Notes under the pieces: model-generated
What the model was told of the DNA's origin: nothing
The model's input: the letters and a program-made list of their open reading frames with translations, nothing else
Database searches by the model: none
In this document: piece after piece, positions 53,133-64,000 of the stretch
How positions within the stretch are numbered: the first letter of the stretch is position 1
Layout: each line of letters opens with the position of its first letter
Assembly (NCBI GenBank): GCA_020064725.1
Contig: JAGTWJ010000003.1
Coordinates: 1,922,001-1,986,000, forward strand
Origin: Drechslerella dactyloides
Lineage: Eukaryota > Ascomycota > Orbiliomycetes > Orbiliales > Orbiliaceae
Direction of reading: 5' to 3'
DNA length: 64,000 nucleotides
Translations under genes and position numbers: made by a program

Positions 53133-54103
53133 TTTACAGGGTTATGAGCGAAAGGCGAGCCTTCGACTTTGGGAAATGGCCTTTAACAGTATATTTTTAG
53201 GCTAGAAAATATTCCAGATGTAGTGACAGGTTCAAAACGGTTGGACTGCTTACTCTCATCGTGCTTGACAGCCGCCCGCCAATGGACTAGCTGGAGGTAT
53301 TTTATATAGCACGTCGCCTTCCGGGAGTAGCCGAATCATCGTGAGGTAGAAAAATCAAGCTATTTTCAACGAAAGTCTATATTGCCATGGATTGAGCAAA
53401 TTCTCATGAAGTGTGCCATAAAATAAGAGCATGTGGTACGTATGCATCGTATCCCACTTGAACTTTGATTTATATCTTCGTGCCTATGGCGAGAAGCTCT
53501 TATATGATGAAAAGGAATCCAAACGTTTGAATTTCGTGGATGGCGCACGTGGGGTGCGTATACTAGCTCGCATGGGCAATTTGAGCCTGTAAGCGTGGAA
53601 TTGGGATGTAGTTTTATAGATATCGATATCGGGCCGTAAGCCCTGTATCCATCGACCTTGCCAGTAATTGAGCGGGAGAGCTAGCCGCTTCTGCATAATT
53701 CTCGTGAAAGTTCGTAACCTAAATTGCGTCCTAGCTCAAACCTGGCGAAATGCTCGCACCTGGTCTCGTAACTTTTCCACTTGTTGGGAGTATTGCGGGG
53801 AGTAGCCGCGCTTTTGACATGTCGCGACTTGTGTGTTGCATGGTAGTTTCCAAATTTGATCGGGTACCAGCTGCTCAGAGACACGCTAATGGCCCGAGCT
53901 TCGGACTCGGAACTTTGAAAGAGCGCGAATCTGGGGAAAGGGGGGAAGAGCCGAACGTGCTGTTGAATCAATAAATCGAATTGATAACATACTAGTAAGA
54001 TAAAACTCCATGCCCAATGTGTACGGTATGTATATGAACAAAGCTCGCTATAACTACGCGAAAAAAGTAAAAAATAAGAAAGACCGACTATACTTTTCGA
54101 TCG
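53133..54103. other. Intergenic region, nothing recognised
   Basis: About 1 kb. Short frames only; no repeat or RNA gene recognised. Confidence 0.45.
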
Positions 54104-55066
54104 TCACGACTTGAGATGCGCCATACTGTCGCACTTCATCTTCGGCATCGCGTGGATGAACTTCCACCATTCCATCATGTCGGGGAATGTCCGCGGTTCC
54201 TCGACCTCGCCGTTCTTGACCCTAACGTTAAATTCTTCTCGACTCCTGAATGCGTAATGGTGAATAGCGAAGAGGTTCGTTGTGATTGGCCGTCTCCAGA
54301 TAAACGGCACCTTATCTCCGGTTTCGCCGACGGTCATCGAATTCCCCTTTGTGATGAAGCAGTGGTCGGTGCGAGGTTTGTCGTAGTATTTCGTCTTTAC
54401 AATGCTCTTGATATGTGCATTTGGTGAGTCCTTCATATCGGAGGAGACACATTCCGTGAACGTCTCTCGAAGACTTTTGCCCTCTTGCTCCAAGATGATA
54501 TTGTTTGAGGTGTGCAAGAGTACGTTGATACCGAAGGCTCCAACGGTGGAGTTCTTGTCCATGGTATGCAAGAAATCTTGCAATGTTGTATCCTTCTGGC
54601 GCTGTTCTATGAATTCGTCGACGTCAAGGTATGCTATCCACGCGTGTAGATTGCCATAACGGGCTTGACATAAATCGTAGGCGGAAAACTGGCCGTGCGC
54701 CGTTTCATTGTTCGTAGGTGGAGCTTTCAGCCAGGTGATGTATGAGCTGTTCAACGGAAGCTCGTGGTAATTGGAAGAGACGTCACCCTCATCGGACTGG
54801 TCTACTAGGTAAAATCTCTGGATGCCGATATGGAAGTAGTGATGTATTAGAAACTCTGGTAGCGTCGCTAGGTCTTTGTTCATGGGCACGCATGCTGCCA
54901 TATACAGAGGGTCCGACGGCTTTAAAGACGGCGCGTTAAGGTTTATCGGAGTTGCGTGTAGCGTTTTTCGGGGCGAGATGACTGTGAAGGAAAGCAGGGA
55001 CAGCAAGATCATCGCCAGGATGCATAGTAGGACAAGCAGCCGAAAGGCTGTCGACGCGGTGTTCAT
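54104..55066 (-). CDS. GT92-like type II membrane glycosyltransferase
   Basis: Single exon, 320 residues. An N-terminal membrane anchor (FRLLVLLCILAMILLSLLSF) places the catalytic part in the Golgi lumen. YMAACVPMNKDLATLPEFLI, HYFHIGIQRFYLVDQSDE and WIAYLDVDEFIE follow the order seen in the glycosyltransferase family 92 / DUF23 group. The DVDEF is the metal- and nucleotide-sugar-binding DxD. Later HHYAFRSREEFNVRVKNG matches the C-terminal HY..KS..E element of that group. The donor and acceptor sugars are not deducible. NxS/T sites suggest the protein is itself glycosylated. It shares an 800-bp divergent region with the cysteine-rich gene at 55870. Confidence 0.78.
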   Translation of the reverse strand: MNTASTAFRLLVLLCILAMILLSLLSFTVISPRKTLHATPINLNAPSLKPSDPLYMAACVPMNKDLATLPEFLIHHYFHIGIQRFYLVDQSDEGDVSSNYHELPLNSSYITWLKAPPTNNETAHGQFSAYDLCQARYGNLHAWIAYLDVDEFIEQRQKDTTLQDFLHTMDKNSTVGAFGINVLLHTSNNIILEQEGKSLRETFTECVSSDMKDSPNAHIKSIVKTKYYDKPRTDHCFITKGNSMTVGETGDKVPFIWRRPITTNLFAIHHYAFRSREEFNVRVKNGEVEEPRTFPDMMEWWKFIHAMPKMKCDSMAHLKS

Positions 55067-55869
55067 TTCGAGTTCCGATGCGGCCTTCCGAGCTATCGAC
55101 TAGCACGATCTGAAGTGTGAACGAGGAATGGTGATACGGTGGAGCCTTGGATACGGCCGTGTATGCACCAAAGAGGGTTCAAATAGGGAGTACAAGCGCG
55201 AAGCGGCCGAAATTATCCAATATGCAGAATCGTCCGCCAAAGACCACTCTCTCGTGACAGCAGACCCTCATGACAGTTCAATATCCCACGGCCCGCCTCG
55301 CCCGTCTCGCCGTTTCAAGCGACTTTGCCGATTTCTGCGGGGAAATTCTTCCAGGCCATCGTCGACTTGCTCGCGGGCCTTCTTGGGGTGCATCGGGTGG
55401 CGGCCCCTGCTTGGCTGCTTGATTGGGCCCTGCTCGCTCGTTTGCTGTCTTTCGCCAGGCTAAGCAACGGACATGCGCCAGTCATGCACCTTTGGCCGGG
55501 AATCCTGGAGTCCTCCGATGCTATCGATAATCGTCTTGGTCAGCCTCCCTCGCGCGATCTCATGAATCGATGACCGGCTGGAACTCACCTTTCCATCGTG
55601 TCGACGCCTGGGCGGGGAAGCGGCGCCGCGTTGAGTCGAAGTGACGTTGACTACTGCAAGGCCCGGCCAAAACGCCCGACGCGGGTTCGCGTTCATTTCG
55701 GCAACGTCCCGCCGCCGCCAACATCTACGAATCTCATCAACATCGCCGCTCCAACCCCGTCGACGACGACGCTGCGCGCTCGCTATCATACATATTCAGT
55801 CTAGAGCTTCGGTCTAGGGCTGCACTTCATTATCCTTTCGTTCATGCCTGCCTCGAGGCGCTTGTCAAG
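55067..55869. promoter_or_regulatory. Divergent region upstream of two genes
   Basis: 803 bp, GC-rich around 55290-55780. Frames on both strands are low-complexity Arg/Ser/Pro and not called. No TATA box was recognised for either gene. Confidence 0.4.
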
Positions 55870-58475
55870 ATGAGTGCGATGGCGAGGAACTCGTCCTCCA
55901 CCGTTGAGACGCTACCGTCTCGTGAGTCCCTTGTTGGACACCCTTCACCGGCCTGTTGGCGCCAATATAGGCGAAGATTCTCTTTGGATGCATGCTGATG
56001 ATTTGTCCGTTTCCGTGTACCACAGGAAAGGTGCTGCCGCTGCTCTCTCGCTCGAGCCGCTACGTCCGGATCTACCTCGGCGAAATCGACTCCGACTGGA
56101 GACACTACGCCGTTCCAAAATGGGTCGTTACCTTGCCTAGCGGAAGAAAGCAACCGATAAACTGGTCTTCATCGACATATCAGAAGAACGATACAGACTG
56201 GTCAGGCCGCTTGATCGGGACTGAGGGGTACCTGGATGGCCCGTACGATCAGTACCAGTATCCCGAGGACAGCCCTGCTTACCCCAGCCGATTCAACAAC
56301 ATGCATGCTAGCTTCAAAGCGTTCGATCCTATGCCTGCCGATATGCCACGCAACTTCAAAACAGCTCGTGAATGGAAACTACGATTCTGCAACCCCCACA
56401 CCTTCCTAGGCCAGACCCAGCAGGCAGCAGTGGATTACTTTTTACGCGATAAAATCGGGGTCGATCCACCGAAACTTATCGATCCCATAGCCGGCTGTCG
56501 CTTCATGGAGGTCATGGTTAACAACTACCCGATATTTACGAGTTTAATCGAAGCCTGCGAGATGGATTCGCTGCTGCTGTTGATGGGGTTGTGCAGATAC
56601 ATCCGACGGCTTATATTGGAGTCGGCCAGGTTCTGGCAAGAGATTAATATCACTGCTTATACGGTACGACGAATGGAACAGCTCCACCGAGACTATAGAT
56701 TCGACGCTGTCTCGGAGGTGTTTCCTGGGAGGGCTGGAAAATGGTCCGGCTCACCGCTGCACATTCTGTCTGGCCTGAAGAAACACGAGCCAACTGCCCA
56801 CTGGCTACATCGCGCGCCTCATCTCAACTACGAAGAACGAATTCTTTCCGGGTTACCACTCGCGCATTTGACGAAACTCACGCTTGATGGCAGCGATATT
56901 CACTGGAACTGTTGGTATCAGATTCTCAATGTCGTTCTTCCACAACTCACCTACTTGAGCGTGCGATGGTGTCGCAGCTTCTCTCTCGGAATCATAAGCT
57001 TCGACGTCTTAGGGCATTATCTAGAGGAGGCACGACAGCAGCGACCTCTGCGATCGAAGGCCAGAAAGCCCTGCAAGCTCAAGACCCTACTCGTATGGGG
57101 TGTGCGAGGTGAAGGCCACCACAACTCTCGGCGCTTCAACGAGCCACGTGACCGTGACATACAAGTCCTTTATGACAGGGCTGGCAGCTCTCGATTTCGC
57201 ACCAATGGCATTGGCATCAAAGCTCTCTACATCCAGTACTGCCAAGCTCTCGGAATAAAGACCGACTTCGGCATTTGCTCTGGCACGGGGATATGCTGTT
57301 GGAATGAACAATACATCAAAGAAGGGAACTTTGACTACGGCATGGTGGATGCAACGAATAACTCCATCATCATAATGGACGACACCGATATACCTGAGGT
57401 AGAGCCGCAATTCGCAGCACCTGGTCACCTTGCGTCTCGGTTCTGTAATAAGTGCGACACCGCCAAGGAATCACACATGTGCCGCGAATGCGAAGAAGCG
57501 AGGACTTGCTATATCTGCCTGCGATACGTATGCATGGATTGCGACCGCTCGATGGCGTTCGCCACGCGTCCTCTGGATTGGCGGTTTGTGCGCACGAAGA
57601 CTCAGCTACCGGACTACATGCCGCAAAAGTATTGCGTATCGAACTCCTGCAACTATTGTACGAACGCTGGAAGATACGTCTGTGTTGAGTGCAATTTTCA
57701 AGCGCAGGTCGAGGCCCGAAATCTGTTGTTGACCAATTGCTCGGGCTGTACCTGCAACCATATGGCGGAGGACTTCTGTCCTGTCCGCATACCGATTGAC
57801 ACGCAGGCTGAACGCCACGGAAAGAAGCATCTGACAGTGTGTGGGATGCCATGGTGCCAGAATCTAATAGTGGCTTGTAAGAACTGCGATAATGGGAGGA
57901 ATGTGATGGACTACGGCCAACGGTGCAGCGCCTGCGCCGTACCTGTTTGTTGGGTGAGTTTCAGCACCGCTAGCGCTATTGATTGTCGAATACCTGAGTA
58001 TGAGCTAATAAAGTGTTCGTCGTTGCTTTAGACATGCGCGCGAGTCCCTTGTCCTTGTTGTCCAATCGACTACGACCGACTTTGTCCTCACTGTGTAGTC
58101 CAACACACATGCACCTGCTACCACTCCGTCCGTCGGATCTCGAAACGCAAAAGAGGACGAGCTAAAGCCGCTATCGAAAACGAGGAGGCGAAACCCAGCA
58201 ACAGGAAGACACATCAACCTGGCTGTCCATTGCGAGATATCCAGATCCATGCAGAGGTTCCACTTACCACGTCCCTCAGATACCATGACAGATACGTTCT
58301 GCCAGGCGGAGAAGTTCGTACGGAACGAGGGTACACTGATATGATCACAAATGTGGTAAAATGGTACCCAAAAGTGAAGCTTGAGCCTGCCTGCGACGAC
58401 TGCGGGATCGCATGGTGGACGCAGCCAAGATATGACGACGTCCCGGTGAAGAGAAGAAAGAGGCTGTTGAGGTGA
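55870..58475 (+). CDS. Large cysteine-rich protein of unknown function
   Basis: Exons 55870-55921, 56026-57953 and 58032-58475, 807 residues. The first ~450 residues have no recognised domain; they contain two leucine-rich-like strands (HLTKLTLDGSDIHWN, LTYLSVRWCRS) as in F-box/LRR-type proteins. From about residue 490 there is a remarkable series of CxxC pairs (CNKCD, CREC, CYIC, CMDC, CNYC, CVEC, CSGC, CKNC, CSAC) continuing across the last intron into CPCCP, CPHC and CDDC, more than thirty cysteines in ~250 residues. This suggests several stacked zinc ribbons. No signal peptide, so zinc-binding inside the cell is more likely than disulfides. The tail is basic (KRKRGRAK; KRRKRLLR), compatible with nuclear location. 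Not assignable to a named family. Confidence 0.72.
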
Positions 58476-58914
58476 ATCCAGAGAAAGAAAGAAGGAATGA
58501 ATAGGTGTTCGGTCTATTTTCAAATGCATGCGTCCTCGCGACGCGGATCTCGGAGTTTAGTGGTCGTTATGACATGTGGTTTTCGTATAGCGTCGGTGTT
58601 ATGTTCAAGGTTCACATACTATTGTCGGTTGCAAGTTATAATAGGATAGGAGGATGGTTACAAGAGTCGCTGGGTTTCAGGGTTACTAGAACTCGCTGGT
58701 CTGAATTTGTGCAGGGCGCTACTCAACAGTACGTGGCATGTCTAGGTGGTTCGCGCCGCCAGGCCAATGCAACATAATTGTCATTTATCATACAGGTGGA
58801 ATTGTCGGTTGCGAATTGCAAACTAAATCACAATCAATGGTACTCTACATATGCTCCTAAACTTCTTGGTTTATAAAAGTACATGTGTATCATATCTCCG
58901 CGCACACTGTGCCT
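58476..58914. other. Convergent intergenic region
   Basis: 439 bp containing two 3' ends; nothing recognised. Confidence 0.5.
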
Positions 58915-60274
58915 CTAGGCGTTAAGCCCTGATGTGGCACAGACGGAGCAGGGCTGGTTTTCAATGGCCTCATAGATAGCCGTATAAGCCGGCTTCTTGT
59001 TCAGTCTGACGTCCCATGGCAGTGCAGCGCCAGTGCCAGCCCATACACCCGGGATCCACGAGTACTTATCAGTGTACTGCCATAGCGTCATGCCAATGCA
59101 GTTCTCCACGTTCAAGCACGCCTTTGTTAGCGAATAGTAGTCTTTCGCCTGTTGACCGACCTGAGAAGGAGTGTAATTTGCAATATCGTTTCCACGGCCA
59201 ATTTCGTACCGAATGTCGACTTCGGTCAAGTAGAGCAACAACCCGAGATCCGCAAAGTGAGACAAGCCGGCCGTGATGCCAGCCTCGTCGACCTGGCCGA
59301 CGATAAGATGGGCTTGCGCGCCAACCGCACCAATGGGGCAACCTTGGGCGATGAGGGACTTGAAGAATGTGGCGGCGGCGTCGACCTTTGCGCCTCGGTA
59401 CTCGAAGTTATAGTCATTGACGAAAAGGAGTGCATCGGGGTCTTCCTCGTGTGCCCATTTGAGCGCCCAGCAGACGTAGTCGGTGCCGAAGTTGTTATAG
59501 AAGACAGTTTGGCGGAAGGTGCCGTCGTCATTAAACATCTCGTTGACGACGTCCCACTGGTCGATTTTACCTTTGTAGTGTCGGACGACAGTACGGACGT
59601 GATTTTCCAGCACAGGCTTAAGGGTCGCTGGGGTCCATGGGACGGTGGGATTGTTGATCCAGCCAGGGAGCTGAGAGTGCCTGCATAAACCGTAGCATTA
59701 GAGGCTGACCCGGTTGTATTTAGAAGAAGCGTATATTGTAGAACTTACCAGACCAATGTGTGGCCACGAACGGCTTGGTCGTTCGCTTCAGCCCATGCAA
59801 TGAGGGCGTCACCGAGTGTGAAGTCGAAGACACCTTGCTGCGGCTCGATAGTTTCCCATTTCATACTATTCTCCGGCGTGATTCTGTTGAACTCATTGCT
59901 CGCAACCGACGCAATAGCCTCATATGGAGCATCTCCTGCCAGGGTGTATGTTTCTGTACGCAATCGTCAGCGGCCGGTCTGCGAAAGCCACGGTTGGGCT
60001 GCATCCAAGCGGGCGGGCCGTGCGCGGCCGCAACTCTACTATTCAATAGCTAGAACTTACCGGTAGCATGTCCGAACCACCTTCTGCGATCAAGCGCCAT
60101 CTTGCCTCCAAGGGTGTCGATCCGTCGTCCTCTCTTGGCGGAGGCATGGAAATGGGTCATGTCAAGTTGATACTTGACCTTCTTATTACCGGGCACAGTC
60201 GAACGCTTGTCAACCGGCGAGGCGGCAACGAGGCCAGCGAAGGCGCCGAGGACCGCGAGAGTTGAAATCTTCAT
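58915..60274 (-). CDS. GH10 endo-1,4-beta-xylanase
   Basis: Exons 60274-60061, 59953-59749 and 59680-58915; 394 residues. A secreted enzyme that cuts internal beta-1,4 links in plant xylan (EC 3.2.1.8). Signal peptide MKISTLAVLGAFAGLVAA, then SPVDKRS with a Kex2 site for the propeptide. The barrel shows NRITPENSMKWE, GHTLVWHSQLPGW, WDVVNEMF (acid/base Glu) and LLYLTEVDIRY (nucleophile Glu), with LWQYTDKYSWIPG near the end. All key residues are present and no cellulose-binding domain is attached. A short N-terminal extension of ~40 residues before the GH10 core is basic. The start at 60274 is preferred over the upstream open frame because it begins the signal peptide. Confidence 0.95.
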
Positions 60275-60422
60275 TTTAAAGATTTTTGGTGACAAGATAT
60301 TATCTCGGTAATATAATTGGATAATGATATACGAATATTACCAACCCCGCGATGTTCCTATGAGCTAGAGTCGGAGCGCTGAAGATCTCGAACCTGGAGA
60401 AACATGGGGAGCCCACTGGCCC

Positions 60423-60430
60423 TTTTTATA
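60423..60430 (-). promoter_or_regulatory. TATA box of the xylanase gene
   Basis: TATAAAAA on the minus strand, about 150 nt upstream of the ATG at 60274. Confidence 0.6.
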
Positions 60431-60500
60431 CCTGCGTCTAAGAAGATAATCCGCCTGTGTCCTACCTTGCACGATGCCTAGGGATATCGATATCATGAAC

Positions 60501-60507
60501 TTTAGCC
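60501..60507 (-). promoter_or_regulatory. Candidate XlnR/Xyr1 site
   Basis: GGCTAAA on the xylanase coding strand, about 230 nt upstream of its ATG. GGCTAA/GGCTAR is the known core bound by the fungal xylanase activators XlnR and Xyr1. A single 7-mer is weak evidence by itself; its place upstream of a xylanase makes it plausible. Confidence 0.5.
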
Positions 60508-62781
60508 AGGTAGGCTCAAGGGGAAATAGATCGGCAATCGTGGGTTGTATCACGCTCTCCCCGCCAGCTGGATAAATTGGTCAACCCTCAATTGTGGTTT
60601 TGACTGCATGCAAGGATGAATGGAGATGGACCTTTGTGAGCGAAGTGCGCAGGCATGCAGTAGGATCAGCGGTAGTGAAAGGGCATGGAAGCCCCACGTA
60701 GATACTCCAAAATTACCCGGGAACATGCTCGAACCTCAGTTTCTAGAACAGTTCGATACCGTGAACTCTTTCCGGTGTCTGCGACTGCAGGGTTGGTGTT
60801 CATTACTGGGGCGGATATAGTTCCTCTGCTGTGCCATGGCAATGTGAGTTCGATTTCTTCGGTTTTACGCTTGGCGTGCGATTCTCTGGTCACTATTCCC
60901 CACAATACGATCGAGCCGTTCTTGAAGGGCATTCCATATATCCCCGTTTTGGCTATATTCGCGTTTTTGTGTGTGGCGCCTGGCCTGCCGTCAAGCATTG
61001 ATTGAGCAGTTGATGATAAAATTGGCAAAGGGTTACGGGAACGCGGTCGGGCAGCCAGGAAAGAATCCGGAGAATCAGCGTGAACCTGAACCAATGGTAG
61101 GGCAGGCGCATATGCAGCTGGCACATGGCCAGATGGAGCTGCTGGAGTTGATCCGGTTCTCCGCACCCTAGCATAACCTGCAGCCCGTGCAACGGCAGGG
61201 ACCATCGGATAAATGTCAAATGCTAGTGACGGCTTGTGCCGGGTAACTAACCTAGCACTTGGAGGCCCTCCCTAGCCTGCAGGCGGACGCCGGTGCCTTC
61301 AAGCTTGCAGAAAGGTGAATCCCCAGATTTTGTATCCACAGATCCTTCGTGATTGGAATGGCGCGCACCCACCAAATTTGCAAAGGTTCCCGCTTCAGTT
61401 TTAGCCTAAAGCAGTTTCCAGAACTGGTTGCCACTTCCAGAGCGTTCGGGACGCGTTCATGCAGGAAACATTGACGGAAAAGACCCGGACAGAGCCAGTC
61501 TCATGGTCCCTCTGTTGCACACAGAAGGTCACACTGCCAGCTGGATTCATGGAGGCAAAAGGGAACATAGAAATCTGCGAATGTATGCACTAAGGTTCGG
61601 TTGCGTGAACAGCGTCAGTCGATACAAATGTCGTCAATCAAATGCGTTGTGCTACACCACGTTACCTACAGCGACACATGTACACATTTGCTAATTTAAG
61701 ATGAACAACGATACTTGGCGGACTGCAAGCTAAGTGCGAGCCGACGTGAGGATGATATATGAATTAATGACAACTAAAAAGCCAATGGTCTGTACATCTA
61801 AGGCCCAGCCACGGCAATATCGCAGAGAGACTTGAGTAGAATCTTCACGATTTTATAACTTTAGCCGACAACAAGAGAGGCTGATGCGCGATCTCAGCTA
61901 TGCATGGCCATGGTGCCAGCCGTGATATATAATTCAATCGAGACTTTATAAGTCAATTTATCCGAGCAGCTAGCCAGGCTGTTATTTATCCAAGATTTGA
62001 CGCCCCGGGCTGGTTTGCACATATGCAGTTGCATGCCTTGGGAATACGACTGAGCTGTGCCATGGACGAATATAATCGCATCCAAGATGCACGAGTTGCG
62101 GCTGTGGGGACTTAGTACGCGGAGTCAAAATACCAGGGAAAACTATCAAGTCGGCTACGAGCTTACCACGTTGTATATCGATATCTATATATCTTTGTGA
62201 TGCGGTGCCTCGCCTTTGGTACTTAACTACTCGCTCTCGCCCTTTGAAAAGCATTTGTCAGCCACCCAATCGTACGCACTGCTATCTCGCTGTCTATATG
62301 GTAGGCTCAATATGCATGAGTCGCCAGCCCATCGGAAGGGTCCTCGGAATTTCAAATATCGAGACAGAAAACTACATTGGCCCCTGTATATTTGTCTTGG
62401 CTTCCTCAATTCGTTGCGCTCGCTGCAAACTAGTCTAGTGTCGAGACTGCTATCAATTATGCTTAGTAGAAAATTAATATACTGTCCATAACGCAGTATG
62501 TTTCCAGTGAGTGCCTATTTCTGAGAAACCGCAGCGTATTTGTAATATCTAAAACAAGATATGTGGTTATATATAGGGAGGATGTTCCAGTACGAGATAC
62601 ACTTGATAAAGATGAGCCTAACTGATGAATTAACTAAGGAAAAAACCTGCGTCTATGAACGAGTAGCTATCGAAACTAGATGTAATATAAATTTGGCACA
62701 AATCCAAATCTGGACTGACAACGATTTTTTGAGAGGAGGCGATCTGATAAGCGGACCCTAATATCTAGCTAGCTTTCGGAA
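60508..62781. other. Gap without supported gene
   Basis: 2.3 kb. GCGGGG-type CreA-like cores occur near 60555. Frames at 60666-61205 (minus) and 60685-61005 (plus) overlap each other and show no domain. The region becomes AT-rich after 61.7 kb. Confidence 0.4.
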
Positions 62782-64000
62782 TCATTTGTCAATCGACACT
62801 GGCTCGAGTCCCAGTAGTGTTTCGGCATCACTAGCACTCCAAGAAGGCAGAAAATATTTCGAGACGTTCTGGTTCTGCCGCCGTTGGTCAAGAAGCCAGT
62901 CGACTTTCGCATTCTCGATGAATCTCTCATTGATATTGTTCTCAAATATTCCTCCAAGAACGATATCTGCTAAATCTGACAGTGCTTTTGAAAGCTCCTC
63001 GGCGCAGATAACCGCGAATTTCATTCCGAACACAACGCCCCGAATGTTGAGGCGGCTGACAATATCCATTCGAAAGTTCACGTGGATATGTCGCGGGACG
63101 CTCGTAGCACGTAACAGTTCAAAATAGTCCATGACGTTGACAATTGCCTCCTTGGGGATTTCGCCCCAGACTAGAATGTCGTAGTGACCGCCGTACCTAT
63201 GTGCTGCTTTTATCATTTGCCGTCGCTTGCACAGCCCAGAGATAAAGTCATTCACCTCAAAGGTCTTTGTCAAATATGCGGGATCGATAACAGCAATTCG
63301 AGGGTTCGTGGCGTTCGCGCAGCGACGGCTCAATGCAGCTTTGCGCAAGACCCACATCAAGCTGTTGGAAGTTGAGATCATTGGAGTTGCGATCTTCTCG
63401 CGGTTGATATGGTTGGCTGCATGCTGGTCAAACTCGGGGCTACCCATCTCTGGTGCTTCGGGGACTGGCTGATTGATGTCTCGGAACAATCCAGCCCTAA
63501 TCAAAGTATTTGAGTTATATCCGAAAGAACCGTCGTCCCAATATCGGAAGAGAATGTGCTTTGGGAGGGCATAGCACCGATTCTGGTACTGTGGCGTCAC
63601 GGAAGATTCCGAGAGCGCACAGAACTTGCGTTTCTTCGATTCGAAGGTGCTCCTTTTCGCGATCTTGGAAGGGGTATCGAGCATTCTAGGCTCTACTTCA
63701 TCATCCTCCAGGTCTTCTGGGGCTAGGGTCGGAGAGTCTGGTACTTTTCGAACGAAGGCAGATAGCATGCTCCTCATCCGTTCGACTTCTTGTTGTTTTT
63801 TTACTTCGTCGTAAGCTTTCATAATGTCCTTATCATCCTCGGCTCTTGGAAGCAGCTCCACTCCTGCCCCCTCAGCTGCAGCTTGCAATTCTTCCTTTGT
63901 TCGAGTCCACTTTCCATCAGGATCGTCAAATGGAGTCTCGATGAACACTTCCTTGAAAACTTTCAAGTTTTTCTCCTTCCGCTTCACAAAATACTCATTG
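62782..64000 (-). CDS. DUF7587-type protein, C-terminal part (runs off right edge)
   Basis: Open from the window edge to a stop at 62782, 405 or so residues visible; no ATG fits as a start, so the N-terminus lies beyond the window. The first ~130 residues are charged and disordered (Glu/Lys-rich, with KKRKF). LPKHILFRYWDDGSFGYNS, NHINREKIATPMISTSNS, RIAVIDPAYL and RYGGHYDILVWGEIPKEAI follow in order. This pattern of a His near Asn, then TP-x-IS, then a VID strand and a final LVWG is that of the fungal DUF7587 family, which resembles ADP-ribosyltransferase-like or RES-like folds only loosely. Function unknown. No intron is needed in the visible part. Confidence 0.72.
   Translation of the reverse strand, partial: NEYFVKRKEKNLKVFKEVFIETPFDDPDGKWTRTKEELQAAAEGAGVELLPRAEDDKDIMKAYDEVKKQQEVERMRSMLSAFVRKVPDSPTLAPEDLEDDEVEPRMLDTPSKIAKRSTFESKKRKFCALSESSVTPQYQNRCYALPKHILFRYWDDGSFGYNSNTLIRAGLFRDINQPVPEAPEMGSPEFDQHAANHINREKIATPMISTSNSLMWVLRKAALSRRCANATNPRIAVIDPAYLTKTFEVNDFISGLCKRRQMIKAAHRYGGHYDILVWGEIPKEAIVNVMDYFELLRATSVPRHIHVNFRMDIVSRLNIRGVVFGMKFAVICAEELSKALSDLADIVLGGIFENNINERFIENAKVDWLLDQRRQNQNVSKYFLPSWSASDAETLLGLEPVSIDK

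Noticed and set aside
1..64000. Secondary-metabolite cluster, transposon, virus-like element or CRISPR
   Set aside because: No PKS, NRPS, terpene synthase, P450 group, transposase, integrase, reverse transcriptase, terminal repeats or spaced repeats could be read. The aldo-keto reductase and hydrolases stand alone.

Overview
This window is from a filamentous ascomycete (Pezizomycotina-type) nuclear genome. The evidence is many protein-coding genes with short GT-AG introns (about 50-90 nt, often with a CTAAC/CTAAT-like branch site), intergenic gaps of 0.1-4.4 kb, and fungal-specific families: a DUF7730 protein, a fungal rhodopsin-domain membrane protein, a DUF7029/DUF7223 secreted protein, chitin deacetylase with a CBM18 domain, and a GH10 xylanase. 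I saw no rRNA, tRNA, CRISPR array, bacterial operon or intact transposon. I cannot name the species. Exon structures were built by hand from splice motifs, reading phase and family conservation. No search was run.

Layout. 0-5 kb: the start of a Ygr210-type YchF GTPase gene (runs off the left edge, very small exons), divergent from an amidohydrolase, then a large secreted protein rich in dibasic sites. 5-9.5 kb: a long gap ending in a pyrimidine-rich leader for a DUF7730 protein. 11.7-19 kb: a putative mitochondrial protein, a DUF676-type lipase-like hydrolase and an aldo-keto reductase. 20.8-32 kb: a gene-sparse stretch in which all four genes encode secreted or surface proteins. 33-41 kb: a housekeeping block with a Sis1-type J-protein, an RBR ubiquitin ligase, ethanolamine-phosphate cytidylyltransferase and an ankyrin protein. 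41-46 kb: a two-module small secreted protein and a chitin deacetylase. 46-51 kb: a diacylglycerol-kinase-like protein, D-serine dehydratase (frame broken at a 7-base C run) and a divergent D-glycerate 3-kinase. 51-64 kb: a seven-exon rhodopsin-domain protein, a GT92-like glycosyltransferase, a large cysteine-rich protein, a GH10 xylanase and a DUF7587 protein that runs off the right edge.

Functional themes. Eight products carry a signal peptide; chitin deacetylase and xylanase act on the fungal wall and plant wall respectively. The most unusual finding is a 57-residue module that aligns without gaps between two small secreted proteins (one copy at 31.8 kb, two at 41.5-41.8 kb). Next are the 830-residue secreted protein that looks like a Kex2-processed precursor, and a surface protein combining a DUF4215-like cysteine repeat with a long Ala/Gly-rich segment. 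D-serine dehydratase and D-glycerate kinase share one divergent promoter region and both feed three-carbon intermediates into central metabolism; co-regulation is an inference.
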